A stretch of DNA of 33,916 nt from positions 1 to 33,916 of the forward strand of contig CALCSA010000485.1 in NCBI GenBank assembly GCA_937894185.1. Reading direction: 5' to 3'. Made by a program: the position numbers and the translations under genes. Source of the stretch: an uncultured Clostridia bacterium (GTDB lineage: Bacteria > Bacillota > Clostridia > Oscillospirales > Ruminococcaceae). The notes below the pieces were generated by a model, which worked only from the letters and a program-made list of their open reading frames with translations, was not told the origin of the DNA and ran no database searches. This document shows, one piece after another, positions 1 through 8,558 of the stretch. How positions within the stretch are numbered: the first letter of the stretch is position 1; every line of letters begins with the position of its first letter.

Positions 1-1359
1 CCGAATCACCCGCTCCATCCGACTAAAGCCGATGCGGAACTGGTTTTGCAGCAGCTCGCCCACCGAGCGAATCCGGCGGTTGCCCAGATGGTCGATATCG
101 TCAATGTGGCCGATTCCCTTGCTCAGACCCATCAGGTAGTTGATGGAAGCAAAGATATCGTCCTTGATGATGTGCTTGGGGATGAGGTCATCCTGACGCT
201 CCCGAATCTGCTGGCGAATTTCTTCCTCATCCTGAGCGGATTCCAGAATCTCCCGAAGTACCACAAAGCGCACCTTTTCGTTGATGCCCAACTCGGTGCA
301 GTCAAAATCCACATAGTCCTGAATGTCCACCATGCCGTTGGAAATGACCTTGACCTCGATTTCCCCTACCTGCAGGAATACGTTGTCCACTCCGGCCCGC
401 TCGATGGCTTCGGCCTGTGGCCTTGTCAGTGCCTGTCCGGCATCAGCCATCAGCTCTCCGGTCATGGGAGCGATGACGGGCCGTGCCAAGACATGACCAA
501 CAAGCCGGTCGGCCATGGCCAGCTTTTTGTTATACTTATAGCGACCTACCCGGCTCAGGTCATATCGCCGGGGATCGAAAAACAGGTTGTTGATGTGAGT
601 TTGAGCACTATCTACTGTAGGGGGCTCGCCGGGGCGCAGCTTGCGGTAAACTTCCAGCAGGCCCTCTTCGGTGTTGCGGGTGGCGTCTTTTTCCAGAGTT
701 GCTTTAAGGAGAATGTCTTCGCCGAAGAACTCCTCGATCATTTCATTGCTGGAAAGTCCAAGGGCCCGAATAAGGGTGGTGGCGGGCAGCTTGCGGTTTT
801 TATCGATGCGGACATAGACGATGTCGTTGGAATCGGTTTCATATTCCAGCCAAGCACCCCGGTTGGGGATAATGGTGGAGGAATACAGCTCTTTACCGGC
901 TTTGTCCCGGGAAAGAGCGTAGTACACACCGGGAGAGCGAACCAGCTGGGAAACAATGACCCGCTCGGCTCCGTTGATAATGAAGGTTCCGCTATCGGTC
1001 ATCAGCGGAAAATCGCCCATAAAAATGTCCTGTTCTTTTACTTCTCCGGTCTCTTTATTATAAAGGCTGGCTCTTACCCGCAGGGGTGCTGCGTAAGTGG
1101 TGTCCCGCTCCTTGCACTCTTCGATGGAATATTTGGGCTCTTTCTCCATACGATAATCGATGAAATCCAAAACCAGATTGCCCTGGTAGTCCGAAATGGC
1201 CGAAATGTCCCGGAACACCTCCTTGAGCCCTTCCTCCAGAAACCAGCGGTAGGAATTCTTCTGCACTTCAATGAGGTTTGGCATATCCAGAACCTCGTTG
1301 ATCTTTGCGAAGCTCATCCGGACATTGTTCCCCAGTTGCACCGGCTTTACTTTTACCAT
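1..1359 (-). CDS. rpoB: DNA-directed RNA polymerase beta subunit, N-terminal 453 codons (partial)
   Basis: This is the beta subunit of RNA polymerase, part of the catalytic core. The visible part covers the N-terminal protrusion and lobe: the start reads MVKVKPVQLGNNVRMSF, then the conserved block around residues 150-175 (DSGTFIINGAERVIVSQLVRSPG in parts), and the last visible residues NQFRIGFSRMERVIR lead into the rifampicin region, which lies outside the window. The frame is open to base 1, so the gene is cut by the edge and not broken. The ATG at 1359 is preceded by GGAGAGG at about 8 bp. An ATG at 1376 is out of frame. The gene has its own strong promoter about 240 bp upstream, and no rplJ or rplL lies next to it, unlike the usual rplJL-rpoBC order. 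Confidence 0.97.
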   Translation of the reverse strand, partial: MVKVKPVQLGNNVRMSFAKINEVLDMPNLIEVQKNSYRWFLEEGLKEVFRDISAISDYQGNLVLDFIDYRMEKEPKYSIEECKERDTTYAAPLRVRASLYNKETGEVKEQDIFMGDFPLMTDSGTFIINGAERVIVSQLVRSPGVYYALSRDKAGKELYSSTIIPNRGAWLEYETDSNDIVYVRIDKNRKLPATTLIRALGLSSNEMIEEFFGEDILLKATLEKDATRNTEEGLLEVYRKLRPGEPPTVDSAQTHINNLFFDPRRYDLSRVGRYKYNKKLAMADRLVGHVLARPVIAPMTGELMADAGQALTRPQAEAIERAGVDNVFLQVGEIEVKVISNGMVDIQDYVDFDCTELGINEKVRFVVLREILESAQDEEEIRQQIRERQDDLIPKHIIKDDIFASINYLMGLSKGIGHIDDIDHLGNRRIRSVGELLQNQFRIGFSRMERVIR

Positions 1360-1602
1360 AGGCTTATCCTCTCCATTTCTGAATCTATGCGCAGCGAGAT
1401 AATTGAGGCACTTACGGCGCGGTGTTTTGGCAGATATCCGCCCCGATTAGGTATCGCTTAACTGTTAAATCAAATACCGGCTGGCAAAAACCATCCTCTC
1501 CCAATTTGTGGGTTCCCATCAAAAATAGGGGTTGCATTCGATATAACCATATGCTATAATACTGAATTAGATGGAAAAATAGTCATTTTGATACAATATA
1601 AT

Positions 1603-1631
1603 ATTATATTATAATACTGCTCGGATGTCAA
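1603..1631 (-). promoter_or_regulatory. rpoB promoter, near-consensus sigma-A
   Basis: On the minus strand TTGACA (1631-1626) is followed by exactly 17 bp and TATAAT (1608-1603), a perfect consensus pair. Transcription should start near 1596, which gives an untranslated leader of about 237 nt before rpoB. The -35 lies inside a 9-bp inverted repeat (1628-1636 and 1648-1656). Confidence 0.85.
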
Positions 1632-1656
1632 TATCTTTTTTACTAGAGATATTGAC
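1628..1656. repeat. 9-bp perfect inverted repeat overlapping the rpoB -35
   Basis: GTCAATATC at 1628-1636 and GATATTGAC at 1648-1656 are exact reverse complements separated by 11 AT-rich bases. One arm contains four of the six bases of the rpoB -35. On the plus strand the second arm is followed by seven T, so the repeat could be an operator or a weak terminator. Which of the two cannot be decided from sequence alone. Confidence 0.5.
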
Positions 1657-1674
1657 TTTTTTTATTTATTGCAC

Positions 1675-1715
1675 AAAAAAGCGGCCTTCCCTTTGTATAT
1701 GCTGCTTTTTCTTTT
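1675..1715. terminator. Bidirectional terminator-like hairpin between the rpoB promoter and the gap
   Basis: An A-rich arm with AAAAAGCGGC (1676-1685) pairs with GCTGCTTTTT (1701-1710) with one G-U pair and a 15-nt loop, and T-rich sequence follows on both strands. On the minus strand it would stop transcription arriving from the gap just before the rpoB promoter. That suggests a short transcript in the gap. Confidence 0.45.
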
Positions 1716-1747
1716 GTTTGGCGCTTCATACCATCCCCATATTCTGT

Positions 1748-1850
1748 TGGGACATGGCGGATATTTTTCTTGGCAGGTGTTACAATACAGTGGTCGGGAG
1801 GCAAGAAACCTCTTGCATTTCAGCACGCACCTATTAGGATGCCCTTTTTC
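1748..1850 (+). ncRNA. Candidate structured RNA (weak)
   Basis: Nested complementary blocks are visible: GGGACAT near 1750 with ATGCCC at 1839-1844, AGGTG near 1776 with CACCT near 1828, and a perfect GCAAGA-AACC-TCTTGC hairpin at 1801-1816. A T-run follows the outer arm. A possible promoter (TTGGCG, 16 bp, TATTCT) ends just upstream. It does not show the SRP RNA apical motif or any 6S feature I recognise. The strand is uncertain because an inverted-repeat structure reads on both. Confidence 0.2.
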
Positions 1851-2304
1851 CCATCTCCTCAAACAGTATTTGTAAATTTTAGCAGCAGGGATGTTTCCGG
1901 CAATATGCGCGCCGAATTCGCTTTTTTATTTCCTTTTACCGCCACCAAACAAGAAAGGGGAAAATTCTGTCGCCAGTTAAGTTTTTCTTTAAAATAATAC
2001 CATAGAATTTGGTAGAAAAGTTAAAAATTGTTACCAATAATCCCCCGGAGTTTTTCGATCTCTCCTATAAATGGTTAATTTTTGCTGACAATTTGAATCA
2101 AAACATTTTCCTTTGCAAGATTGGTCTACCTGCTGGGCACTATATGAGTGTTGCAGCCCCAAAGAGGATTCCCATCCGGTAGGGATAGCCGGTTTATCCT
2201 ATAATTATGCGGAATTTTTTGGGTGGGCAGCGCAGACAACCGGGACTTGGCTGCGGTTTCAGGAGCCGCGCAACCCGGAATTCATGATGAATGGAGAACA
2301 GAAT

Positions 2305-3063
2305 ATGAATACCAGGAAAATGCTTGCGGTTTTGTTTACTCTTCTGCTGATTGTGGGCATGACAGCTTGCAACCGCAACCGCAACAACGAAGTCAGTCCG
2401 CTGCCCGGAGGCACTCCCGGTACTGCCGGCGCCGGAACCGAACTGAGCTCTCCCCCCTCTCGGGTCGACGGACTGGGAAGCTCCGAGGTAGAAGTGGACA
2501 ACCGGTCCGGACGCCACGAGTTTTCCGACACCAACGTCAGCATTGATCTTAAGCTGGACCGCGAGGAGTACACCGTCAGCGACATGTTGGACCTGAATGT
2601 CACCATTAAAAACAACGCATCCACCCCTATTGTGTTTGTCGGCGGCTCCGGCTCCAACATTGTGCCTGACGGCCTGCAGGTCACTCTGGACGAGCTGACC
2701 CCCATGTATCGCCCGGTAGCGGCTACCATGGATATGCAGTATTCTAACCTTGCCCCCGGTGAAAGCGTCACTTTTAATCTTCCCTTCGCCCCTTATGTGG
2801 GAACCCGGCAGGATTTGCTGGGCCCCGGATTGGATCAGAACCTTGACTTTTTCCGCAGCAATGCTGATTATACCCCCGCCAAAGCCGGAAAGATCAACGG
2901 TACCCTGACCTTCACTTATCAGCTCATGACGACCGAGAGCATCGAAGGTCCTTACAACGATCTGATGGAAGGCGGAAACCCCCATGTCATCACCGGTGAC
3001 TTCACCACTAATATTGTGGATGCCGTGGGCGCCGATGTTTCCGGTGCGGTAACCTCGAAATAA
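2305..3063 (+). CDS. Secreted lipoprotein, possibly with a BsuPI-like beta-sandwich domain
   Basis: A 252-residue protein with a lipoprotein signal: MNTRKM, a hydrophobic core, then the lipobox MTAC with the modified Cys at residue 22. A Pro/Gly/Ser-rich linker follows to about residue 65. The rest looks all-beta, and the stretch YTVSDMLDLNVTIKNN followed by a hydrophobic segment resembles the intracellular proteinase inhibitor BsuPI family, though I cannot confirm this. The frame is open 64 codons further upstream to a TTG, but the ATG at 2305 has GGAG at 8 bp and starts exactly at the signal peptide. The protein should sit on the outer face of the membrane. Its function is not known. It is a single gene with its own terminator. 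Confidence 0.8.
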   Translation: MNTRKMLAVLFTLLLIVGMTACNRNRNNEVSPLPGGTPGTAGAGTELSSPPSRVDGLGSSEVEVDNRSGRHEFSDTNVSIDLKLDREEYTVSDMLDLNVTIKNNASTPIVFVGGSGSNIVPDGLQVTLDELTPMYRPVAATMDMQYSNLAPGESVTFNLPFAPYVGTRQDLLGPGLDQNLDFFRSNADYTPAKAGKINGTLTFTYQLMTTESIEGPYNDLMEGGNPHVITGDFTTNIVDAVGADVSGAVTSK

Positions 3064-3076
3064 AGACACGCTCATT

Positions 3077-3112
3077 GCAAAAAAGTCGCCTTGGACCGGG
3101 CGACTTTTTTGC
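3077..3112. terminator. Bidirectional terminator, 14-bp perfect stem
   Basis: GCAAAAAAGTCGCC (3077-3090) and GGCGACTTTTTTGC (3099-3112) pair perfectly across an 8-nt loop, with T-runs on both strands. It lies between the lipoprotein gene and the convergent ATPase gene and can serve both. Confidence 0.9.
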
Positions 3113-3139
3113 TTTTTATATACCTGCGCCAATTGCCTA

Positions 3140-5836
3140 TCAGACGGGGCTTTCCTCCCGCTCGGGAAGGGAGGACGCCGTTTTCTTGCGTTTGGAAATC
3201 AGATGGCCCAAAGCGGAGAGCACAGGAGCCAGCAGGGAATAAAGAAACACCCGCAGTAGCTGATGCAGGGAAAGGGGCACTGTCAGGAACACCCGCTGCA
3301 TCCAAGGGTGATAGACGGTGAGCAGCGTCATGCCAAGGGAGGTCAGCACCGCCAGAATCAGGGCGGGATTGCTGAGATACTTAACGCCAAAGATGCTCTT
3401 TTCTTCCGATTTGCACTCAAATACGTGGAAGAGCTGGGTAAAAATCAACGTGACCAACGCTCCGGTTCTGGCAAGGGCTACATCGCCGTATAGCCCCATG
3501 TAGCTGGTAAAGATGGCCAGCGTCGTCAATCCAATGATACAGCCCCGGAAGATAATGGTGGTGAGCAACCCGTTTGAAAAGACGCTCTCCCCTGCCGGAC
3601 GGGGCTTTTGCCTCATAATTCCCTCCTCGGCGGGCTCCAGGCTCAGCGCCATGGCGGGCAGGCCGTCGGTGGCCAGATTGACCAGCAGTATCTGAATGGG
3701 AAGCAGCACCACCGGCAGACCCATCAGCATCCCTACAAACATGGTGATTACCTCTCCGATGTTGCAGGAGATCAGGTAGCGGATAAACTTGCGGATGTTG
3801 GCGTAGACTACCCGGCCTTCTTCAATGGCGGCCACCAAGGTGGCAAAGTTGTCGTCCAGTAGAATAATGGAGGCAGCCTGCTTGGTGACGTCGGTTCCGG
3901 AAATTCCCATGGAGACACCGATGTCCGCTTCTTTGACAGCAGGGGCATCGTTGACTCCATCTCCGGTCATGGCCACCACATCCCCCCGGCGCTTGAGGGC
4001 ACGGACAATCTGCAGCTTGTGCCCGGGACTGACCCGGGCAAAGACGCTGATCCGGGGGCAGATCTCCTGAAAGGCCTCCTCGGGCATGGCGTCGATTTCC
4101 ACCCCCGTCATCACCAGATCACCCTTCTTCATAATCCCCAGATCCTTGGCGATGGCGCAGGCGGTAGCTTTGTGGTCCCCGGTAATCATCACCGTGCGAA
4201 TCTTGGCCGACTTGCAGAGGGAGACCGCCTCATAGGCTTCCTTGCGGGGAGGGTCCAGCATCCCGGCCAGCCCCACAAATACCATATCCTCCTCCGCCCG
4301 GGATTTGTTCCCCGTCTCCCTGTAGGCAAAGCCCAGCACCCGCAGCGCCTGTTCCCCCATGGATTTGGCGGCTTCTTCAATGACCCTGCGGTGGGTGGGA
4401 GTCAGGGGAAGGCTCCCGGCATCGGTCATGACGTATTTGCAGCGGTTAAGGAGCAGATCAAAGGCGCCCTTGGAAAAGCTGACTTCCCTTCCCCCCTGCT
4501 CCTGCAGCAGCACCGTCATCCGCTTGCGCTCGGAATCAAAGGGGATTTCGTCCAGCTTATGGTAGCGGCCCTGTCCCTGCCGCAGCCCCGCCTTGGCGGC
4601 CATTACCAGCAGAGCGGTTTCCGTCGGCTCCCCCGAAACCTCCCAGTGGCCGGAGACGTTGCCTCCCGTCCGGTCCCGGATGGAGTCAGCCTTTTGGGGC
4701 TCGTTAATCTGGGCGTTGCTGCACTCCACCGCAATAGAAAACAGCCGCGTCAGGGTGGGGGAAGCGCTGACATTGGCCTTCCTCCCCCCTGCCGAAAACT
4801 CTCCGGCCCGGGCATAGCCGTTGCCGGAAACCTCCAGCTGATAATCCATGGTAAAGATCTGTCGCACCGTCATTTTGTTTTCGGTCAGAGTTCCGGTTTT
4901 GTCGGTACAGATGACGTTGGCGCAGCCCATGGTCTCCACGGCGTGAAGCTTCCGCACCAGAGCGTGGCGCTTGAGAATCCGGTTGACGGCCAGAGCCAGA
5001 GCAATGGTGACAATGGCGGGCAAGCCCTCGGGAACGGCGGCCACCGCAAGGGAAATCCCCGTGAGCAGCATGTTGAACAGCTCTTCTCCCCGTAGGATGC
5101 CCGTTGCCGTCACCACGGCGCAGATGAGCAGGCAGCCCCCCGCTATGTACTTACCCAGCTGTTCCAGCCGCTTTTGCAGAGGCGTGGGTTCTTCTTCAAT
5201 CTCGTGGAGCATCCCAGCGATCTTGCCCATCTCCGTTTGCATTCCGGTGGCGGTGGCCACGGCTTTTCCCCGTCCCTTGGTCACCACGGTGCCCATGTAC
5301 ACCTGATCCGCCCGGCCCGGCTCCCGCACCGGCGCATCCCCGGCGGCCCGGTGCTTCTCCACGGGAACGGACTCTCCGGTTAGCAGGCTCTCGTCGCACT
5401 GAAGGGAAGCCACCTCCACCAGACGGCCATCTGCCGGAACCTTATCCCCCGGCACCAGAACCATCAGGTCCCCCGGCACAATCTCGCTGGCGGCAATGGT
5501 AATCTGCCTGCCGTCCCGGATCACCCGGGCGGTGGGAGCCGCCATGTTTTTTAGAGCCTCTAAGGTTCTTTCGGTGCGGAACTCCTGAATAAAACCCAGA
5601 ATGGCGTTGAGTAGCACAATGACAATGATGGCGATGGCCTCGGTAATTTCCCCCATGAGGACAGAAACCACCGTGGAGGCCAAAAGGATCATGATCATCA
5701 GATCCTTAAACTGCCCACCAAAAATTTTGATCATACTGATTTTTTTACCCGATTCCAGCCGGTTTTCGCCGTATTCGAACAACAGCTTTTCGGCCTGTTT
5801 CTGGGAAAGCCCTGACATTTGCTTTTCCGCGGACAT
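3140..5836 (-). CDS. P-type Ca2+-transporting ATPase (P2A, PMR1/SERCA-like)
   Basis: An 898-residue ion pump of the inner membrane that exports a divalent cation, most likely Ca2+, at the cost of ATP. Features in order from the 5836 start: an N-terminal cation-ATPase domain; TGES of the actuator domain near 153; PEGLP in M4 near 269, as in Ca2+ pumps; the phosphorylated Asp in DKTGTLT near 312; TGDGVNDAP in the hinge; and NLATDGLPA in M6, which carries the Asn and Asp of the Ca2+ site. The C-terminus has the usual four membrane segments. The frame extends 19 codons upstream, but the ATG at 5836 is preceded by AGGAG and begins the typical N-terminus (MSAEKQ), so I choose it. It stands alone, convergent with the lipoprotein gene. 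Other divalent cations such as Mn2+ are possible substrates. Confidence 0.93.
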   Translation of the reverse strand: MSAEKQMSGLSQKQAEKLLFEYGENRLESGKKISMIKIFGGQFKDLMIMILLASTVVSVLMGEITEAIAIIVIVLLNAILGFIQEFRTERTLEALKNMAAPTARVIRDGRQITIAASEIVPGDLMVLVPGDKVPADGRLVEVASLQCDESLLTGESVPVEKHRAAGDAPVREPGRADQVYMGTVVTKGRGKAVATATGMQTEMGKIAGMLHEIEEEPTPLQKRLEQLGKYIAGGCLLICAVVTATGILRGEELFNMLLTGISLAVAAVPEGLPAIVTIALALAVNRILKRHALVRKLHAVETMGCANVICTDKTGTLTENKMTVRQIFTMDYQLEVSGNGYARAGEFSAGGRKANVSASPTLTRLFSIAVECSNAQINEPQKADSIRDRTGGNVSGHWEVSGEPTETALLVMAAKAGLRQGQGRYHKLDEIPFDSERKRMTVLLQEQGGREVSFSKGAFDLLLNRCKYVMTDAGSLPLTPTHRRVIEEAAKSMGEQALRVLGFAYRETGNKSRAEEDMVFVGLAGMLDPPRKEAYEAVSLCKSAKIRTVMITGDHKATACAIAKDLGIMKKGDLVMTGVEIDAMPEEAFQEICPRISVFARVSPGHKLQIVRALKRRGDVVAMTGDGVNDAPAVKEADIGVSMGISGTDVTKQAASIILLDDNFATLVAAIEEGRVVYANIRKFIRYLISCNIGEVITMFVGMLMGLPVVLLPIQILLVNLATDGLPAMALSLEPAEEGIMRQKPRPAGESVFSNGLLTTIIFRGCIIGLTTLAIFTSYMGLYGDVALARTGALVTLIFTQLFHVFECKSEEKSIFGVKYLSNPALILAVLTSLGMTLLTVYHPWMQRVFLTVPLSLHQLLRVFLYSLLAPVLSALGHLISKRKKTASSLPEREESPV

Positions 5837-6138
5837 ATTCCCCCAACTCCTCTGCTCCGGTTGTTTTAGACAGGTGCTCTCCCTTCCCATCATCGGTTTG
5901 GAGAGTTGTCCATAATATATATACGTGCCTGTCCCACCGTTTATGCCTTCCGCAACCCGCCGTCTGCTCCGGGATTTTTATAGGGAATCCGGTAGCCTAA
6001 ACTTTAAGTTTTTTCCTGACTGTTTTGTCAAAGGCGAATTTCATGCAGAAATTCCTCTGTTTTCTGCTACTATTACAGTAGAGTCTTTGTCCCATTGTTT
6101 TGGGGAACGGATTCTGGAAGGACACAGGAGGTTTTAAG
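5837..6138. promoter_or_regulatory. Divergent intergenic region with two small inverted repeats
   Basis: This 302-bp gap separates the leftward ATPase gene from the rightward recombinase gene and must hold both promoters, but I see no clear sigma-A pair. Two dyads stand out: GCAGAAA (6045-6051) with TTTCTGC (6061-6067), and CTACT (6067-6071) with AGTAG (6077-6081). They abut each other and may be operators or part of the recombinase promoter. Confidence 0.35.
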
Positions 6139-7119
6139 ATGACAGCCGAAAAATACGCCGATGCTCCCCCTTATCTGCGGGATTTTTTGTTTTATATGTT
6201 GACCATTCGAGGCCGCTCTCCCCGCACGGTGAACGCTTATTACATTGACCTGCGCACCTTTCTGCGCTTTTTAAAGTACCGCGACCAGCCTGCCCCTGCG
6301 GAAAAAGCGCTCACCATTGCCGATGTGGACATTGAGATTTTGCGAAAGGTAACCCTTTCCGATGTCTATGATTACCTCAACTACACCCTGACCCAGCGGG
6401 AAAACAGCGCCAAAACCCGGGCCCGCAAGGTGAGCAGCCTGCGCTCTTTTTTTAAGTACCTCACCGTCAAGGCCCATCTGCTGGAGGAAAACCCCGTCAA
6501 AAATCTGGAGCTGCCCACAGTGAAGAAAACGCTACCCAGTCATCTGACTCTGGAGGAGAGTTTGGAACTCCTCTCCAGCGTGAACTCCCGGTATGCCCGG
6601 CGGGATTACTGCATCCTCATCCTGCTGCTCAATTGCGGGATGCGGCTTTCCGAGCTTTGCGGCATCAACCTCTCGGACATTCGGGACAACAGCGTCCGAC
6701 TTCTGGGCAAAGGCAACAAGGAGCGGGTGGTTTACCTCAACGATGCTTGCCTGTTCGCCTTGGAGCAGTATAAGCCGGAGCGGGCCGCCATGCCCCGGGC
6801 CGCCACGGAAAAGGCTCTCTTTCTCTCCTCCCGGGGGACCAGGCTGGGACCCCGCAGGGTGGAACAGATCGTCGCCGAATGCCTTAAGGCTGCGGGGTTG
6901 GATGACCGGGGCTATTCCCCCCACAAGCTGCGGCACACCGCCGCCACCCTGATGTATCAACACGGTCAGGTGGACATCCGGGTGCTTAAAGAGATTTTAG
7001 GCCACGCCAATCTGTCCACCACCGAGCTGTACACCCACGTTTCCAACGCCCAGATCGAACATGCCGCCTCCCAAAGTCCTCTGTCCAAAGTGAAGGTGCG
7101 CAAAACTCAACACACGTGA
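6139..7119 (+). CDS. Site-specific tyrosine recombinase of the XerC/XerD type
   Basis: A 326-residue cytoplasmic recombinase. The N-terminal SAM-like core-binding domain (about 8-112) reads LTIRGRSPRTVNAYYIDL. The catalytic domain (about 135-305) has the full set of active residues: Arg169 in CGMRLSEL, Lys191 in GKGNKER, His262 and Arg265 in PHKLRHTAAT, His289 in LGHANLSTT, and the nucleophile Tyr298 in LYTHV. Length and motifs match the chromosome-dimer-resolving Xer proteins better than phage integrases. It has no excisionase, attachment site or cargo beside it, so a housekeeping role is likely. The ATG at 6139 has AGGAGG at 7 bp; an upstream TTG at 6100 lacks a ribosome site. I cannot tell XerC from XerD. 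Confidence 0.9.
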   Translation: MTAEKYADAPPYLRDFLFYMLTIRGRSPRTVNAYYIDLRTFLRFLKYRDQPAPAEKALTIADVDIEILRKVTLSDVYDYLNYTLTQRENSAKTRARKVSSLRSFFKYLTVKAHLLEENPVKNLELPTVKKTLPSHLTLEESLELLSSVNSRYARRDYCILILLLNCGMRLSELCGINLSDIRDNSVRLLGKGNKERVVYLNDACLFALEQYKPERAAMPRAATEKALFLSSRGTRLGPRRVEQIVAECLKAAGLDDRGYSPHKLRHTAATLMYQHGQVDIRVLKEILGHANLSTTELYTHVSNAQIEHAASQSPLSKVKVRKTQHT

Positions 7120-7137
7120 AGAACGCCTATCTGAATC

Positions 7138-7183
7138 GCAAAAACATCCCCCGCCGCAAACAAGTGGCGGGGGATGTTTTTGC
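7138..7183. terminator. Bidirectional terminator, 18-bp perfect stem
   Basis: An 18-bp arm at 7138-7155 (GCAAAAACATCCCCCGCC) is fully complementary to 7166-7183, with a 10-nt loop. Both flanks are A/T-rich in the right direction, so it serves the recombinase gene and the convergent surface-protein gene. Confidence 0.92.
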
Positions 7184-7243
7184 ATAATGGCAGTGCAGGC
7201 AATCAGGGCCACCCGGTAAAGGATGACCCTGAAGGTTTACAGG

Positions 7244-7615
7244 TTAGGCGGTGGGCAGTTTGCGGCCGCGGGTCACCCAAAGGGATGCCCCCAGCAAAGC
7301 CACGGCGCCAAGAAGCTGCAACGTGTCGGAGACTGCGCCGGTTTCAGGGGGAGGGATATAGCCTTCCACACTGGTAGTGGGTTCCGCGGGAGTTTGGGGA
7401 ATCACCACCTTGTTGTCTATTCGCAGGGCGGGAGCGTTTTCAATGTCCGAGAGGCCGGCGCTTTCTCTGGGCAAAAGAACCGAGTAATCGTAATTGTTCT
7501 GCCGGGCCGTTCCATTGGCTGTAGGATCTTCCGCTGCCATCACAGCAATGTAAGTGGCCGAGCAAATCACTGTCAGAAGCAGAACCAGAACCAGAGTTTT
7601 TGCCATTGCTTTCAT
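7244..7615 (-). CDS. Short surface protein with signal peptide and (S/P)PxTG-type sorting signal
   Basis: A 123-residue protein of unknown function. Residues 1-28 form a signal peptide (MKAMAKTLVLVLLL, hydrophobic, ending near AVMAAE). The C-terminus has PPETG at 89-93, a hydrophobic stretch to about 114 and the basic tail RGRK, the layout of a sortase substrate. The motif fits the (S/P)PxTG form described for the Clostridioides difficile sortase B. The mature exported part is only about 60 residues, Pro- and acid-rich. AAGGTGA precedes the ATG at 7 bp. No sortase gene is nearby. It could instead be a small protein held by a plain C-terminal anchor. Confidence 0.65.
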   Translation of the reverse strand: MKAMAKTLVLVLLLTVICSATYIAVMAAEDPTANGTARQNNYDYSVLLPRESAGLSDIENAPALRIDNKVVIPQTPAEPTTSVEGYIPPPETGAVSDTLQLLGAVALLGASLWVTRGRKLPTA

Positions 7616-7865
7616 TTTGCTTCACCTTCCGTCTTGTTTTTGGAGCCCATTGCGGTTTGTTCTCTCCTACCCAAGCAGGAGGAAAAAGCTGCATGTTTTT
7701 TCTTTTATTGGCTCCATATTTAAAATTTCCCAATTTATCGTTTTTATGGCTGTTAAGATTTGGTATTTTTCTGCCTGCTTCTCTTTCTCTCGAATTTTGC
7801 ATAACCGTGGGATTGCAACCTCATAATAAAGCAGGAGTGATAAAAATTCATGTGGAGGAATGAAT

Positions 7866-8558
7866 ATGAGTGTGGTGGTACTGCGCACGGTGGTGCTTTA
7901 CATTGCAATCGTGCTGGCGCTGCGGATTATGGGAAAACGCCAGCTGGGAGAACTTCAGCCTGCCGAGTTGGTTGTTACCATCCTAGTTTCCAACATCGCC
8001 ACCCTTTCGATTGAGGACACCAACATCCCCCTATTGGGCAGTATTCTGCCTATTTTTATGCTGGTGAGCTGCGAGGTTCTGGTATCCGTCATCATTTTAA
8101 AGAGCGGCTACGCCCGCAAGATGATCTCGGGAAACTCGCGGATTCTCATCCGGGATGGAGTACTGGATCAAGAGGAGATGCGCAATCTGCGCTGGTCCAT
8201 TGATGATGTGACCGAGCAGCTGCGGATGAACAACATCTTTGATATCCGGGATGTAAGCTTTGCCATTGTGGAGACTTCGGGCTATTTAAGTGCCTATCCA
8301 AAGTTTTCGGCCCGGCCCGTCACTGCTCAGATGATGAACATCCCCCCCAATGGTGAGCCGGACGCTCCTCCCATGACCGTCATCAATGACGGGGTTTTGG
8401 ACCGGGACGCTCTGACCTTTCTTAATTTAAGAGAGGAGTGGCTGTACAAGATTCTGGAAGAGGAAAAGGTAACGGTGCAGGATGTCTTTCTCATGACCTG
8501 CGACCGCCGGGCCCAGTACAGCATCGAGGTCAAAAGCAAAAGGAGGAGAAAGCAGTGA
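7866..8558 (+). CDS. DUF421 (YetF/YcaP-type) membrane protein
   Basis: A 230-residue inner-membrane protein. Three hydrophobic segments fill the first 80 residues, with the family signature LRIMGKRQLGELQPAELVVTI near residues 18-38. A soluble C-terminal domain follows, with the repeated fold seen in YetF proteins (ILIRDGVLDQEEMRNLRW and later TVINDGVLDRDALTFLNL). The family has been linked to spore germination and envelope functions, but its reaction is not known. GGAGG at 7854-7858 sits 7 bp from the ATG at 7866 but abuts the ATG at 7860, so 7866 is the better start. The stop overlaps the next start by 4 bp, which indicates translational coupling. Confidence 0.9.
   Translation: MSVVVLRTVVLYIAIVLALRIMGKRQLGELQPAELVVTILVSNIATLSIEDTNIPLLGSILPIFMLVSCEVLVSVIILKSGYARKMISGNSRILIRDGVLDQEEMRNLRWSIDDVTEQLRMNNIFDIRDVSFAIVETSGYLSAYPKFSARPVTAQMMNIPPNGEPDAPPMTVINDGVLDRDALTFLNLREEWLYKILEEEKVTVQDVFLMTCDRRAQYSIEVKSKRRRKQ

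Larger units (their letters stand above)
1360..2304. other. 945-bp gap without a convincing protein gene
   Basis: This stretch holds the rpoB leader and promoter (1360-1631), the inverted repeat at 1628-1656, a terminator-like hairpin at 1675-1715, a nested set of inverted repeats at about 1750-1844 that could be a structured RNA, and the upstream region of the lipoprotein gene at 2305. Short open frames exist on both strands between 1625 and 1997. They overlap the hairpins, have poor starts and resemble nothing I recognise, so I do not call them genes. Confidence 0.6.

Noticed and set aside
46..1461. Long open frame on the plus strand opposite rpoB
   Set aside because: It is the antisense shadow of a GC-rich, highly conserved gene; its translation has no family features and no ribosome site.
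1748..1850. SRP (4.5S) RNA
   Set aside because: The size and rod shape would fit, but the conserved apical GGAA-type loop and its asymmetric bulge are not present.
6139..7119. Recombinase as part of an integrated element
   Set aside because: No direct repeats, tRNA target, excisionase or phage-like cargo nearby. Neighbours are ordinary chromosomal genes.
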